Counted from the first letter of the stretch, positions 49,868-59,798 are shown. The stretch is 64,000 bases of DNA from Aminobacter sp. J41 (GCF_000526635.1 NZ_JAGL01000016.1:28985-92984); one strand, 5' to 3'. Notes: generated by a model from the sequence alone, not told the origin. Program-made: numbers and translations.

Positions 49868-50611
49868 TTACCTGGCGGCCCTGCTTGCGTAATGGCGACG
49901 CAGGGCCGCAAGAAACCCGGCTCGCGCTTCCGGAGCAACGATGCCTCGTGGCTGGTAGACGTGGCGCTCCAGAAAGAAGGCTGTCAGCCGGTAGGCATCT
50001 TCCAGTGCTGTTGGATCAGCGTGCAGCCGCGCGCCCCGCTGGAGGAAGGCCGGCAGAGGCAGCATCCTGTCGGCCCACGGCTTTCCGGCTTCGCGAGACA
50101 CCGCACGACCGCTCTTGGGTGATACATAGGCGAGATCCTCGACCTGCCCCGTGGCGGCGCAGCGCGCGAGGTCGAGGCCGAAGCCGAGCGCTTCCAGAAG
50201 CAGTAACTCGAACCGTACAACCAGCTCGCCCGCAACCTCCGGTTCCTCCAGGTGCTCCAGAAGCACCAGCAGCGTGTCGTAGAGGTTCGCGTGCGGGTCG
50301 CGTTCCGGCAGCAGCCGCAGATGAGCAGCGAGTGTCTGCAGGCCATAGACGGCGCAGGCACTGTCAAAAAGCCGCGCTGCATGCAGCTCCAGCGGCTCTA
50401 CCTGAAAAAAGCCAAGATGTTCGTCGAGACGAGCTCTCCAGACGAGGTCGACGCGATTCCCGGGCTGCAGCAGCGGCTGCATCTTGCGCGAGCGGCCTCC
50501 CTTCACCATTCCAAGATGACGCCCGCGGGCACGCGTCATCACTTCCAGAATGGCGCTGGTTTCGCCATGCTTTCTCGTGCCCAGAATGATTCCTTCGTCG
50601 CGCCATTCCAT
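49868..50611 (-). CDS. recO: DNA repair protein RecO
   Basis: Works with RecR to load RecA on SSB-coated DNA. N-terminal OB fold [26 protein letters not shown], then the helical C-terminal domain with [15 protein letters not shown]. The zinc site is incomplete: the Cys in LARCAATG is alone. 247 residues. Related alphaproteobacteria place it directly after era; here a GNAT gene lies between on the other strand. Confidence 0.93.
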   Translation of the reverse strand: MEWRDEGIILGTRKHGETSAILEVMTRARGRHLGMVKGGRSRKMQPLLQPGNRVDLVWRARLDEHLGFFQVEPLELHAARLFDSACAVYGLQTLAAHLRLLPERDPHANLYDTLLVLLEHLEEPEVAGELVVRFELLLLEALGFGLDLARCAATGQVEDLAYVSPKSGRAVSREAGKPWADRMLPLPAFLQRGARLHADPTALEDAYRLTAFFLERHVYQPRGIVAPEARAGFLAALRRHYASRAAR

Positions 50612-50715
50612 CGGTGCAGCCTTCCATCAAGGAGCGTACGATTTCAAGGCGAAGCAGGACGCAACCTAAGGCGGCAACCCGTAGTTAAATGGTCGCTCAA
50701 GAACCGGAGTAACCA

Positions 50716-51180
50716 ATGACAGGCCCGCAGATCGCGATATCGCCGGAGTCGCCTTACAGCGAGGATGCGCTGCACTGCATCGAGGCGTATTACCGCGAGC
50801 TCGATGCGCGGTTCGATGGCGGTTTCCGCCCGCAGGAGGGCGGATATGCCAAGGCGGCGGAACCGGCCAGCTTCCTGATCGTCCGCTACGAGGGCCGTCC
50901 TGTCGGCTGCGGTGCGCTACATGTTCTCGACAATCAGACCGGCGAGATCAAGCAGATGTGGATCGCGCCGGAAATGCGCGGCCGGGGGATCGCCCGGCTG
51001 CTGCTCGAAGCGCTCGAAGCGGAGGCGCGTGAACTGGAACTTCAACGCGTCCGCCTCGACACCAACCGCTCGCTGACAGAGGCGCAGTCGCTCTACTTCA
51101 AAGCAGGCTATGTCGAGATCGAGCGCTACAACGACAACGCCTACGCCGACATGTTCTTCGAGAAGATCCTCGAGGACTGA
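50716..51180 (+). CDS. GNAT family N-acetyltransferase
   Basis: 154-residue acetyl-CoA-dependent acetyltransferase. The acetyl-CoA loop is in MWIAPEMRGRGIARLLLEALE (about 85-105), followed by LDTNRSLTEAQSLYFKAGYVEIERYND, typical of the fold. Acceptor unknown. It is inserted in the recO-era interval and converges on era with 3 bp between stops. Confidence 0.9.
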   Translation: MTGPQIAISPESPYSEDALHCIEAYYRELDARFDGGFRPQEGGYAKAAEPASFLIVRYEGRPVGCGALHVLDNQTGEIKQMWIAPEMRGRGIARLLLEALEAEARELELQRVRLDTNRSLTEAQSLYFKAGYVEIERYNDNAYADMFFEKILED

Positions 51181-51183
51181 CAA

Positions 51184-52095
51184 TCAGCTTGGGAAGTCGA
51201 GCCCCATCTCGCGATAGCGCTCTGGATCGTTGCCCCAGTCCTCGCGCACCTTGACGAACAGGAACAGGTGCACCGGACGCTCCATGATCTCTGTCAGTTC
51301 CTTGCGGGACGCCTGACCGATCGCGCGGATGGTCTCGCCCTTGTGGCCGAGCACGATCTTCTTCTGGCTGTCGCGCTCGACATAGATGACCTGCTCGATG
51401 CGTACGGAGCCGTCCTTCTTCTCTTCCCATCGCTCAGTTTCGACATGCGACGAGTACGGGATTTCCTGGTGCAGCCGCAGGAACAGTTTTTCGCGCGTGA
51501 TTTCCGCCGCCAGCTGACGCATCGGCAGGTCGGATACCTCGTCTTCCGGGTAGTACCAGGGGCCTTCCGGCAGCGCCTTGGCCAGATGGTTCAGCAGGTC
51601 CTGACAGCCCGAACCGGTCAACGCCGAGATCATGAAGGTCCGCTCAAACGGCACACGCGCGTTGATCTCGGCGGTGAGCTTCAGCAGGTTCTCCGGCTTC
51701 ACCCGGTCAACCTTGTTCAGGACGAGGATCTTCGGCTGGCGCACGTCGCCGAGGTTTTCAAGCAGCGCTTCCGCATCGCCCTTCAGCCCGCGTTCGGAAT
51801 CGATCAGCACGAGGACGATGTCGGCATCCTTGGCGCCGCCCCAAGCAGTCGACACCATCGCGCGGTCGAGCCGGCGGCGTGGCGAGAAAATGCCAGGCGT
51901 GTCGACGAAGACGATTTGCGCGTCCTCATGGGTGGCAATGCCGCGTACGATCGAACGCGTCGTCTGCACCTTGTGAGTGACGATGGAAACCTTGGTTCCG
52001 ACGAGTTGGTTGACCAAGGTCGACTTACCAGCGTTCGGCGCACCGATGAGGGCGACGAAGCCCGAGCGTGTCTTTTTTTGTTCTGTCTCGCTCAT
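51184..52095 (-). CDS. era: GTPase Era
   Basis: GTPase needed for 16S rRNA maturation and 30S assembly. P-loop G18-APNAGKST, switch-2 DTPGIF, NKVD and SALTGSG; C-terminal KH domain with GHKGETIRAIG. 303 residues. Overlaps rnc by ATGA, the usual rnc-era pair. Confidence 0.97.
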   Translation of the reverse strand: MSETEQKKTRSGFVALIGAPNAGKSTLVNQLVGTKVSIVTHKVQTTRSIVRGIATHEDAQIVFVDTPGIFSPRRRLDRAMVSTAWGGAKDADIVLVLIDSERGLKGDAEALLENLGDVRQPKILVLNKVDRVKPENLLKLTAEINARVPFERTFMISALTGSGCQDLLNHLAKALPEGPWYYPEDEVSDLPMRQLAAEITREKLFLRLHQEIPYSSHVETERWEEKKDGSVRIEQVIYVERDSQKKIVLGHKGETIRAIGQASRKELTEIMERPVHLFLFVKVREDWGNDPERYREMGLDFPS

Positions 52096-52808
52096 GCGCG
52101 TGACTCCTCTTTCCAGACGCCCTCGCGCACCAGGATGGCAGTTGCTGCAGCCTGTTCGGCCTCGCGTTTAGAACGGCCTGACCCGGTGGCAGGCGCATAT
52201 CCGGCTACCCTGACCGAAACGTCGAAGACCGGATCGTGATCCGGCCCGTCGCGCCTGTCGACCACGTAGGTCGGCGCGGACTTGGTCATCTGGTGAGCCC
52301 ATTCCTGCAGTTCCGTCTTGGGATCGCGGCGGGCGGCCGTCGGCGCCTTAGAGCGCTTCTCCCAGTAACGGCGGATGAAGTTGCGGGCCGTCTCCAGCCC
52401 TGCCTCGAGATAGATGGCGGCGATCAGCGCTTCCATGACGTCGGCGCGCAGGTTGACGCGCTTGCGGCCGGTAACGGTGCGCAACTCGCTGCCGGCGACG
52501 ATCAACTCCGAAAGGCCAACCTCGTCGGCGATCTCGGCCAGGGTCTCGGCGTTTACCAGCGCGTTGAGCCGCAGCGATAGCTCGCCTTCCGGCGCATTGG
52601 CATTCGCCTCAAACACCATCTGCGCCACGACGAGGCCGAGGACCCGATCGCCCAGGAATTCGAGACGCTGGTAATTGCCGCGCTCGCCGCCCTTGGCGCT
52701 CGCATGCGTGAGCGCGCGGCGCAGCAGGTCGCGGTCCTGGAAGGCGTGACCGGTGATCGCCTCGACCTTGCGGACGAGGTCTTCCTCAAACTTTGCCTTG
52801 GCCTTCAT
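52092..52808 (-). CDS. rnc: Ribonuclease III
   Basis: Double-strand-specific endoribonuclease for rRNA processing. Catalytic domain with the signature RLEFLGDRVLGLVVA and the second acidic site VMEALIAAIYLE; C-terminal dsRNA-binding domain (TELQEWAHQ ... RSKREAEQAAATAIL). 238 residues from the ATG at 52808; an upstream extension into lepB is unlikely. 4 bp after lepB. Confidence 0.96.
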   Translation of the reverse strand: MKAKAKFEEDLVRKVEAITGHAFQDRDLLRRALTHASAKGGERGNYQRLEFLGDRVLGLVVAQMVFEANANAPEGELSLRLNALVNAETLAEIADEVGLSELIVAGSELRTVTGRKRVNLRADVMEALIAAIYLEAGLETARNFIRRYWEKRSKAPTAARRDPKTELQEWAHQMTKSAPTYVVDRRDGPDHDPVFDVSVRVAGYAPATGSGRSKREAEQAAATAILVREGVWKEESRA

Positions 52809-52812
52809 CGAC

Positions 52813-53556
52813 CTAGCGTACCATGTTGAACAGGCGCGACGCACGCAGTTCGGTCGGCCATCTCCAGATCTCCAGCGGGCTCGCGCCGCCAGCGATCGAG
52901 AAGAAGATGATGTTGGCGCGACCTACCAGATTCTCCTCCGGAACGAAGCCGACGGAGAAGCGGCTGTCGGTGGAGTTGTCGCGGTTGTCGCCCATCATGA
53001 AGTAGTGGCCCTCCGGGACGACGAACTCCCGCGTGTTGTCGCCGATGCCGTTCGGCGTCAGGTCGAGCGTGTCGTAGGATACGCCGTTCGGCAGCGTCTC
53101 GCGCCATACCTCGACCGGACGGTTGACCTCGGTGATATCCGGGTTGTTGATCTCGCCTACCTTCTCGCGGCGCACCGGCTCATCGTTGATGTAGAGCTGG
53201 CCGCTGCGCATCTGGATGCGGTCGCCCGGAAGGCCAATGACGCGCTTGATGTAGTCGAGCGACGGGTTCGGCGGGAACTTGAAGACAACGACGTCGCCGC
53301 GCTCGGGCTGGCTGCCCCAGATGCGGCCTTCGAACAGGTCCGGCGAGAACGGGAACGAGTGCTTCGAGAAGCCGTAGGCCCACTTGGTGACGAACAGATA
53401 GTCGCCTTCAAGGAGGGTTGGCCGCATCGAACCCGACGGGATCGAGAAGGGCTGGAAGAGGAAGGTCCTGATCACCAGCGCAAGCAGCAACGCCTGCACA
53501 ATCACGCTGATCGTTTCGCCAAGTCCGCCGGATTTCTTCTGCGATGTATCGGCCAC
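52813..53556 (-). CDS. lepB: Signal peptidase I
   Basis: Inner-membrane serine protease that removes signal peptides. One N-terminal helix (about 11-30), then the Ser-Lys dyad S43 (PSGSMRP) and K104 (DYIKRVIGLPGD), and MGDNRDNSTDSR near the end. I choose the GTG at 53556 (VADTSQKK, with AGGACGA upstream), giving 247 residues; a TTG at 53616 would add 20 residues without a ribosome-binding site. Translocates in the acpS-lepB-rnc-era operon. Confidence 0.93.
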   Translation of the reverse strand: MADTSQKKSGGLGETISVIVQALLLALVIRTFLFQPFSIPSGSMRPTLLEGDYLFVTKWAYGFSKHSFPFSPDLFEGRIWGSQPERGDVVVFKFPPNPSLDYIKRVIGLPGDRIQMRSGQLYINDEPVRREKVGEINNPDITEVNRPVEVWRETLPNGVSYDTLDLTPNGIGDNTREFVVPEGHYFMMGDNRDNSTDSRFSVGFVPEENLVGRANIIFFSIAGGASPLEIWRWPTELRASRLFNMVR

Positions 53557-53627
53557 GCTCGTTTCGTCCTGTTGTTCGTCGGCGTCCGTCTTAGCCGCTT
53601 GCCCGCGCCGGGGCAACGCGGGAAGCG

Positions 53628-54032
53628 TCAGCGCATCAGTGGCAGCGCTTCGATGATGACGAAAGCCTGCGCCAGAGGGTAATCGTCGGTGATCGTCAGA
53701 TGCACGACTGCCTCGTGCCCCTCCGGCACCATTTCGGCAAGCCGTTCGGCGGCACCGCCGGTCAGCTTCATGGTGGGCTTGCCTGAAGGCAGATTTACGA
53801 CGCCCATGTCTCGCCAGAAGACACCGCGCGAAAGGCCTGTGCCCAGCGCCTTGGCGCAGGCCTCCTTGGCGGCGAAGCGCTTGGCGTAGGAGGCGGCGCG
53901 CTCCTTGCGGCGCTCCGATTTCGCCCGCTCAACGTCTGTAAAGACGCGTTCAACGAACCGCTCAGGGTGCCGCTCGAGCGTCTGCTCGATGCGGCGGATG
54001 TCGATGAGGTCACTGCCGATGCCGATGATCAT
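53628..54032 (-). CDS. acpS: Holo-[acyl-carrier-protein] synthase
   Basis: Transfers 4'-phosphopantetheine from CoA to the Ser of apo-ACP (acpP at 16.8 kb). Motifs [14 protein letters not shown] and [15 protein letters not shown] carry the metal-binding Asp and Glu. 134 residues. 9 bp after rsh. Confidence 0.96.
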   Translation of the reverse strand: MIIGIGSDLIDIRRIEQTLERHPERFVERVFTDVERAKSERRKERAASYAKRFAAKEACAKALGTGLSRGVFWRDMGVVNLPSGKPTMKLTGGAAERLAEMVPEGHEAVVHLTITDDYPLAQAFVIIEALPLMR

Positions 54033-54041
54033 AGCGCCATC

Positions 54042-56279
54042 CTAACCGTTGACGCGCCGCACGGCGCTCACGCTCGGGCAATCCTTCAGCTCCCGAATGA
54101 GGTTGTTCAGGTGCTTGAGGTCCCACACCTCAAGGTCGAACAGCATCTCGGTGAAGTCGGCTGCGGTTTGCACCATCGACAGGCTGTGGATGTTGGCGTC
54201 GTTCGACGCCACCACCTGCGCGATCGCCGCAAGCGACCCTGGCTCGTTTATGGCGGTGACCGTGATCCGCGCCGGGAAGCGCTCCTTCGCTTCCTCGTCC
54301 ATGTCCCAGCGGACGTCGATCCACCGCTCTGGCTGGTCGTCGAAGGCCGTCAGCGCCGGCGACTGGATCGGATAGATGGTGATGCCCTTGCCGGGCTCGA
54401 GGATGCCAACGATGCGGTCGCCCGGCACCGCACCTTCCGGTGCGAACGAGACCGGCAGGTCGCCGCGCACGCCGCGGATAGGTACCGCGCCCCTGTTGTC
54501 GCCAGAGTTCTTGCGAGGCGTCTTGAGGCCCGGGATCTGGAACAGCATGCCCGCGGCGTTGCGCAGGTTGAACCAGCCCTCCTCCCGGGGCTTGGCGGAA
54601 GCCTGCTCGGGCTTGTGATCCGGGAACACTGCGCGCATCACGTCGACCGACGACAACTCGCCGCGACCGACTGCCGCCAGCACGTCCTCGACGTCCTTGC
54701 GGGCAAGACGATGAAGTACCGGCTTGATCTGCTCGCGCGAGAAGGTCTTGCCGGCACGCTCGAAGGCGCGCTCGAGGATGCGCACGCCCAGGCCCGAATA
54801 CTGCTTGCGGATCGCGTTCTTGGTCGCCCTGCGGATGGCCGAGCGCGCCTTGCCGGTGACGACGATCGATTCCCAGGCAGCCGGCGGGACCTGCGCCTTG
54901 GAACGGATGATCTCGACCTCGTCGCCGTTCTTGAGCTCGGTCATCAGCGGCATGACGCGGCCGTTGATCTTTGCACCAACGCAGGTGTCGCCGACGTCGG
55001 TATGGACCGCGTAGGCGAAGTCAATCGGGGTTGCGCCGCGCGGCAGCGCGATCAGACGGCCCTTCGGCGTGAAGGCGAACACCTGATCCTGGAACAGCTC
55101 GAGCTTGGTGTTCTCGAGGAACTCTTCCGGATTGTCGCCCTCTGCGAGCGCCTGGATCGTCTGGCGCAGCCATGCATAGGCGTTGCTGTCCTTGGACAGC
55201 AAGTGGCCGCCGGCGCTCGTGGTCGAGCCATGATCCTTGTAGATGGAGTGCGCGGCAACGCCGTACTCGGCCACCGTGTCCATCTCCTGCGTGCGGATCT
55301 GCAGCTCGACGCGCTGGCGCGACGGGCCAACCACGGTCGTATGGATCGAACGGTAATCGTTCTGCTTCGGCGTCGAGATGTAGTCCTTGAAGCGGCCCGG
55401 CACCATCGCCCAGGTGGTGTGGATCGCCCCCAGCGTGCGATAGCAGTCGTCCACATTCGCAACGATGACGCGGAAGCCGATCAGGTCCGACAGCTGCTCG
55501 AAGGAGATCGCCTTGGTCTCCATCTTGCGGAACACCGACCACGGCTTCTTGCGCCGGCTCTTCACCTCGGCATAGAGCGCGCGCTCGATGAAGAGGTTCG
55601 TCAGCGCCTGCTCGACTTCCTCGATGACGTGCTGGTTCCGATCGAAGAATTCGTCGAGGCGTTCGGTGACCGCCTTGTGCGCCTCGGGGTTGATGGTGCG
55701 GAAGGCGAGTTCCTCGAGCTCCTCGCGCATGTCCTGCATGCCCATGCGCCCGGCGAGCGGCGCATAGATATCCATCGTCTCCTCGGCGATGCGCAGGCGC
55801 TTGTCGGGCCGCATTGCGCCCAGCGTGCGCATGTTGTGCAGCCGGTCCGCGAGCTTGACGAGCAGGACGCGCACGTCCTCGGCAATCGCCAGCAGCAGCT
55901 TGCGAAGGTTCTCGGCCTGCTCCGCCTTTTTGGAAACGAGATCAAGCTTCTTGAGCTTGGTCAGCCCCTCAACCAGCTTGCCCATCTCGGGGCCAAACAG
56001 CTGGTCGATCTCCTGCCGCGTGGCAGTCGTGTCCTCGATGGTGTCATGAAGGAGCGCGACGGCAATTGTCGCCTCGTCCATGCGCATTTCGGTGAGGATC
56101 GCCGCAACCTCCAGCGGATGCGAAAAATATGGGTCGCCCGACGCACGCTTCTGGTGGCCATGCTTCTGCATGGCGTAAACATAAGCTTTGTTCAGAAGCG
56201 CCTCGTTGACATCCGGCTTGTAGCGCTGGACGCGCTCCACAAGCTCGTACTGTCGCATCATTGGCGCGTTTCCTATCAC
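54042..56279 (-). CDS. rsh: Bifunctional (p)ppGpp synthetase/hydrolase
   Basis: RelA/SpoT-type alarmone enzyme, 745 residues. Domains in order: HD hydrolase with H78-D79 in LLHDTIEDT, synthetase domain (VKSRRKKPWSVFRKM, GFRVIVANVDDCYRTLG), TGS (FAFTPKGRLIALPRGATPIDFAYAVH), helical and zinc-finger-like regions, and a C-terminal ACT domain. Intact HD and synthetase motifs argue for both activities, as expected for the single Rsh of alphaproteobacteria. A terminator-like hairpin separates it from rpoZ. Confidence 0.95.
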   Translation of the reverse strand: MIGNAPMMRQYELVERVQRYKPDVNEALLNKAYVYAMQKHGHQKRASGDPYFSHPLEVAAILTEMRMDEATIAVALLHDTIEDTTATRQEIDQLFGPEMGKLVEGLTKLKKLDLVSKKAEQAENLRKLLLAIAEDVRVLLVKLADRLHNMRTLGAMRPDKRLRIAEETMDIYAPLAGRMGMQDMREELEELAFRTINPEAHKAVTERLDEFFDRNQHVIEEVEQALTNLFIERALYAEVKSRRKKPWSVFRKMETKAISFEQLSDLIGFRVIVANVDDCYRTLGAIHTTWAMVPGRFKDYISTPKQNDYRSIHTTVVGPSRQRVELQIRTQEMDTVAEYGVAAHSIYKDHGSTTSAGGHLLSKDSNAYAWLRQTIQALAEGDNPEEFLENTKLELFQDQVFAFTPKGRLIALPRGATPIDFAYAVHTDVGDTCVGAKINGRVMPLMTELKNGDEVEIIRSKAQVPPAAWESIVVTGKARSAIRRATKNAIRKQYSGLGVRILERAFERAGKTFSREQIKPVLHRLARKDVEDVLAAVGRGELSSVDVMRAVFPDHKPEQASAKPREEGWFNLRNAAGMLFQIPGLKTPRKNSGDNRGAVPIRGVRGDLPVSFAPEGAVPGDRIVGILEPGKGITIYPIQSPALTAFDDQPERWIDVRWDMDEEAKERFPARITVTAINEPGSLAAIAQVVASNDANIHSLSMVQTAADFTEMLFDLEVWDLKHLNNLIRELKDCPSVSAVRRVNG

Positions 56280-56321
56280 TTAAAACAAGACATGCGCCGG
56301 GCGGGTGCACGGCGCATGTCT
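56280..56321 (-). terminator. Hairpin/terminator between rpoZ and rsh
   Basis: A 12-bp perfect stem (AGACATGCGCCG at 56288-56299 with CGGCGCATGTCT at 56310-56321, 10-base loop) is followed on the minus strand by TGTTTTAAG, a good intrinsic terminator form. It lies 50 bases after the rpoZ stop and only a few bases before the rsh start, so it may reduce read-through into rsh or act in its leader. Confidence 0.65.
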
Positions 56322-56371
56322 AGATAATCACGAATGCGCCGCCGATAAAGTGGCGAACGCTATGCCAGCGA

Positions 56372-56758
56372 TCAGAAGTCGTCGTTCTTTTCCGGAGCGA
56401 CGAGGCCTTCGATACCGGCAAGGAGATCTTCCTCGCTCATGCGGTCGAAGACGATGTTCTCTTCCGGAGCGTCGTCAGATTCAGCAGCAACCGGCAGAGC
56501 ATCCGGAACGTCATTCTCCGGCTCGTCGACCTCGACGTGCTTCTGCAGCGAGTGAATCAGGTCCTCGCGCAGATCCTCGGGCGACAGCGTCTCGTCGGCG
56601 ATTTCGCGAAGCGCGACGACGGGGTTTTTGTCGTTGTCCCGATCGACAGTGATCGGAGCGCCCTGGCTGATCAGGCGGGCGCGGTGTCCTGCGAGCAGGA
56701 CGAGCTCGAAGCGATTGTCGACCTTGTCGATGCAATCCTCAACAGTTACGCGGGCCAT
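56372..56758 (-). CDS. rpoZ: RNA polymerase subunit omega
   Basis: Small subunit that supports beta' folding and, in many bacteria, part of the ppGpp site. [30 protein letters not shown] is the family signature, with [15 protein letters not shown]. 128 residues, the extension being an acidic tail common in alphaproteobacteria. Upstream of rsh, a classic arrangement. Confidence 0.96.
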   Translation of the reverse strand: MARVTVEDCIDKVDNRFELVLLAGHRARLISQGAPITVDRDNDKNPVVALREIADETLSPEDLREDLIHSLQKHVEVDEPENDVPDALPVAAESDDAPEENIVFDRMSEEDLLAGIEGLVAPEKNDDF

Positions 56759-56894
56759 GCATTGCCCCTTTCTTCGATGGAATGTCGGAGAGTCTGGCGG
56801 TCCTTATCGTGAAAAGGCGCGAAAGACAAGCAGGTTGCCCAACGCGCCAGCCTGCACGCACGGGATCGTGTCGCTCACGAAAGCCCACCTCCCC

Positions 56895-56922
56895 TTGGAA
56901 AGTGAATCATATCGCGTTATCT
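56895..56922 (+). promoter_or_regulatory. Candidate promoter of the NYN-UDG pair
   Basis: TTGGAA (56895-56900), 16 bp, TTATCT (56917-56922), in the AT-rich spacer divergent from rpoZ, 34 bases before the NYN gene start. An overlapping TATATT further on is an alternative -10. By eye only. Confidence 0.35.
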
Positions 56923-56955
56923 CATTTATATTGGTGACAAACGGATACTTTCAAT

Positions 56956-57540
56956 ATGTTCGATCCACGGGAGAAGATTGGACTTTTCATTGATGGCGCC
57001 AATCTCTACGCCACATCCCGATCTCTCGGCTTTGATATAGATTATCGCAGATTGCTGACAGCGTTTAAGAGCCGCGGCTACCTCCTGCGCGCCTACTATT
57101 ATACTGCCCTCGTCGAGGACCAGGAGTACTCGTCGATCCGCCCGCTCATCGACTGGCTGGACTACAACGGCTACAAGGTCGTGACGAAGCCGGCCAAGGA
57201 ATTCACAGATGCGAGCGGCCGGCGCAAGATCAAGGGCAACATGGACATCGAGCTGGCGGTAGATACGCTTAGCCTTGTCGATGTCATCGACCACTATGTC
57301 ATCTTCTCGGGCGACGGAGACTTCCGCACGCTGGTCGACGCGCTGCAGCGCAAGGGCCGCAAGGTCTCGATCGTTTCGACGCTTGCCTCCCAGCCGCCGA
57401 TGATTTCCGACGAACTTCGCCGTCAGGCTGACAACTTCATTGACCTGCTCTCGCTCAAGAACGAAATAGGGCGTGAGCCCGGCGAGCGCCCTGCCCGCCG
57501 GCAGGAACCTGAACCCGACTACGACGAAGACGATCTGTGA
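56956..57540 (+). CDS. NYN domain protein (LabA/DUF88 family)
   Basis: PIN-like nuclease fold of 194 residues: the acidic sites are seen in IGLFIDGANLY (about 8-18), MDIELAVDTL (about 95) and FSGDGDFRTLVDALQRKG (about 117-134). Domains of this class are predicted RNases. The C-terminal 35 residues are charged, ending DYDEDDL. Overlaps the uracil-DNA glycosylase gene by GTGA. Confidence 0.9.
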   Translation: MFDPREKIGLFIDGANLYATSRSLGFDIDYRRLLTAFKSRGYLLRAYYYTALVEDQEYSSIRPLIDWLDYNGYKVVTKPAKEFTDASGRRKIKGNMDIELAVDTLSLVDVIDHYVIFSGDGDFRTLVDALQRKGRKVSIVSTLASQPPMISDELRRQADNFIDLLSLKNEIGREPGERPARRQEPEPDYDEDDL

Positions 57541-58202
57541 TTCCCGAGAAGCTGTCGGAGCCGCCGCGCGATTGCCCGCTGTGCCCGCGCCTGCACCAAT
57601 TCATTGCCGAATGGCGAACGCGCGAGCCCGACTGGTTCAACGCGCCCGTGCCGACCTTCTTCTCGCGCGATGGCGATGACAGCGTCCGGCTGCTGATTGT
57701 CGGCCTCGCGCCTGGCCTGCGGGGAGCAAACCGCACCGGCCGCCCCTTCACCGGCGACTATGCCGGCGAGCTTCTCTATGCGACGCTGAAGAGCTTCGGC
57801 TTCTCTACCGGAGAGTTCCAGGCGCGTCCGGATGACGGCGTCGAGCTGATCGACACAGCGCTGACCAACGCGGTGCGCTGCGTGCCGCCGGAGAACAAGC
57901 CGGTCGGCGCGGAGATCAACACCTGCCGCAGCTTCCTGAAGCTGACGATCCAGCGGTTTCGCAACCTGCAGGCCATCGTGACGCTCGGCACCATCGCGCA
58001 TCAGTCGACCATCCGCGCGCTCGGCGCACGAGTCGGCGATCATCCGTTCAGCCATGGCGGGCGCGCGGATGTCGGCAACATCGCCGTGTTCTCGAGCTAT
58101 CACTGCTCGCGCTACAACACGAATACCGGCCGGCTGACGGAAGAAATGTTCGTCGACGTGTTCAGGAACGTCGCGGAGTACCTGGCGGCGAAACGCGGCT
58201 GA
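57537..58202 (+). CDS. Uracil-DNA glycosylase, family 5 (UdgB-like), [4Fe-4S]
   Basis: Removes uracil and perhaps other deaminated bases from DNA. The cluster ligands are C13-x2-C16 (CPLC) and the later cysteines in VRCVPPENKP and NTCRSF. The active-site loop LAPGLRGANRTGRPFTGD and the motif SYHCSRYNTNTGRLT correspond to family 5 enzymes. 221 residues with a GTG start overlapping the NYN stop. Confidence 0.92.
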   Translation: MIPEKLSEPPRDCPLCPRLHQFIAEWRTREPDWFNAPVPTFFSRDGDDSVRLLIVGLAPGLRGANRTGRPFTGDYAGELLYATLKSFGFSTGEFQARPDDGVELIDTALTNAVRCVPPENKPVGAEINTCRSFLKLTIQRFRNLQAIVTLGTIAHQSTIRALGARVGDHPFSHGGRADVGNIAVFSSYHCSRYNTNTGRLTEEMFVDVFRNVAEYLAAKRG

Positions 58203-58205
58203 AGA

Positions 58206-58679
58206 TCAGCCGCGCTCCTTGAGCAGCCTGCCCTTTTCGCGATCCCAGTCGCGCCGCTTCTCGGTCTCGCGCTTGTCGTGCAGCTTCTTGCCGCGGGCGA
58301 TCGCCAGCAGCAGCTTCGCGCGGCCGCGCTCGTTGAAGTAGATCTTCAACGGCACCATCGTCATGCCTTCGCGATCCACGGCCTGCGTCAGCTTGGCAAT
58401 CTCCCGCTTGTTCAGCAGGAGTTTGCGGCGCCGGCGCGGCTCATGGTTGAAGCGGTTGCCCTGCAGGTATTCAGGCAGGTACGAGTTGATCAGCCAGATC
58501 TCGCCGCCTTCGTTGGAGGCGTAGCTTTCCTGGATGTTCGCATGCCCCTCACGCAGAGACTTGACCTCGGTTCCGGTCAGGACAAGCCCAGCCTCGTAGG
58601 TGTCGATAATCTCGTAGGAAAATCGCGCCTTGCGATTCTCGGCAACCGTCTTGCCGGTGGGCTTTTTCTCCTTGCTCAT
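58206..58679 (-). CDS. smpB: SsrA-binding protein SmpB
   Basis: Binds tmRNA and brings it to stalled ribosomes. [42 protein letters not shown] core and the basic tail ([15 protein letters not shown]) are diagnostic. 157 residues. 25 bp after dapA on the same strand. No ssrA gene was found in this window. Confidence 0.96.
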   Translation of the reverse strand: MSKEKKPTGKTVAENRKARFSYEIIDTYEAGLVLTGTEVKSLREGHANIQESYASNEGGEIWLINSYLPEYLQGNRFNHEPRRRRKLLLNKREIAKLTQAVDREGMTMVPLKIYFNERGRAKLLLAIARGKKLHDKRETEKRRDWDREKGRLLKERG

Positions 58680-58704
58680 GATCTCCGCGCGTGCCTGCCG
58701 TGCC

Positions 58705-59586
58705 TCAATTCAAAAGACCGGCGTGAATCATCGCCGCGTCGATCCGCTCCGCCGTCGAGGTCTCGACGGTCATCAAAGGCGAGCGGACGACGTTCTCCAC
58801 CTTGCCGAGACGCGACAGCGCATACTTCGCACCCGAGACACCCGGCTCGATGAAGATAGCCTTATGTAGGGGCATCAGACGATCATGCAACTCGAGCGCC
58901 TTCTCCTTGTCGCCAGCCAGCGAAGCAGCCTGGAACTCGGCGCAAAGACGCGGCGCGACATTGGACGTGACCGAGATCGCGCCAACACCGCCATGGGCAT
59001 TGAAGCCGAGCGCAGTCGCATCCTCGCCGGAGAGCTGGATGAAGTCCTTGCCGCAGGTGATGCGCTGTTCGGACACGCGCTCGATCTTGCCGGTCGCATC
59101 CTTGACGCCGACGATGTTCTTGAAGTCGTTGGCGAGGCGTCCCATCGTCTCCGGCGTCATGTCGATCACCGAGCGCGGCGGGATGTTGTAGATAATGATG
59201 GGCAGCTTCGTCGAACGCGCGATCGCCGCGAAGTGCGCGTAGAGGCCGCGCTGGGTCGGCTTGTTGTAGTAAGGAGTGACGACGAGAACGGCATCCGCGC
59301 CTACCTTCTCGGCGTGGCGGACCAGCTCGATGGCCTCGACCGTGTTGTTCGAGCCGGCACCGGCGATGACCGGGACGCGACCGCGGGCAGCCTTCACTGC
59401 AAGCTCCACGACCTCGCGATGCTCCTCGTGGCTGAGCGTCGGCGATTCACCCGTGGTGCCAACAGGCACGAGGCCCGAGGTTCCCTCATCGATCTGCCAC
59501 TCGCACAGCGCGCGGAATGCATCTTTGTCCAGAGCGCCTTCGCGCGTGAACGGCGTGACGAGCGCGGTCAGGGACCCTCTGAACAT
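58705..59586 (-). CDS. dapA: 4-hydroxy-tetrahydrodipicolinate synthase
   Basis: Condenses pyruvate with aspartate semialdehyde in lysine and diaminopimelate synthesis. TIM barrel with [19 protein letters not shown] and the Schiff-base K162 in VGVKDATGK. 293 residues from [13 protein letters not shown] at 59586; upstream open frame is not part of the family. Supplies DAP for the wall that MltG and Slt trim. Confidence 0.96.
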   Translation of the reverse strand: MFRGSLTALVTPFTREGALDKDAFRALCEWQIDEGTSGLVPVGTTGESPTLSHEEHREVVELAVKAARGRVPVIAGAGSNNTVEAIELVRHAEKVGADAVLVVTPYYNKPTQRGLYAHFAAIARSTKLPIIIYNIPPRSVIDMTPETMGRLANDFKNIVGVKDATGKIERVSEQRITCGKDFIQLSGEDATALGFNAHGGVGAISVTSNVAPRLCAEFQAASLAGDKEKALELHDRLMPLHKAIFIEPGVSGAKYALSRLGKVENVVRSPLMTVETSTAERIDAAMIHAGLLN

Positions 59587-59798
59587 GATGTGCTCCGAAA
59601 CTTTCTTGGACGTTGAGCGTGACGATCTTGAGCTGGCTTCATAGTATCGCCCCAAGCGGTCCGCAAGATGGCGCGCGATTGGGTCGATACAATCAGCCGT
59701 TCTGCGCTAACCATTCGTTTACGACATCTTCACCGCTTCCGTGCGAGGCTCCTCATGCCCAAACCATTCTCGTACCTTGTCTGGATCAGGGACCTCTC

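Noticed and set aside
53967..56327. 786-codon open frame on the plus strand opposite rsh
   Set aside because: It mirrors the rsh gene, has no family features, and is explained by GC-rich codon structure leaving the antisense frame open.
59587..59798. Possible ssrA (tmRNA) near smpB/dapA
   Set aside because: The dapA-slt spacer lacks a tRNA-like end and a tag-peptide frame; the two-piece alphaproteobacterial tmRNA is not here.
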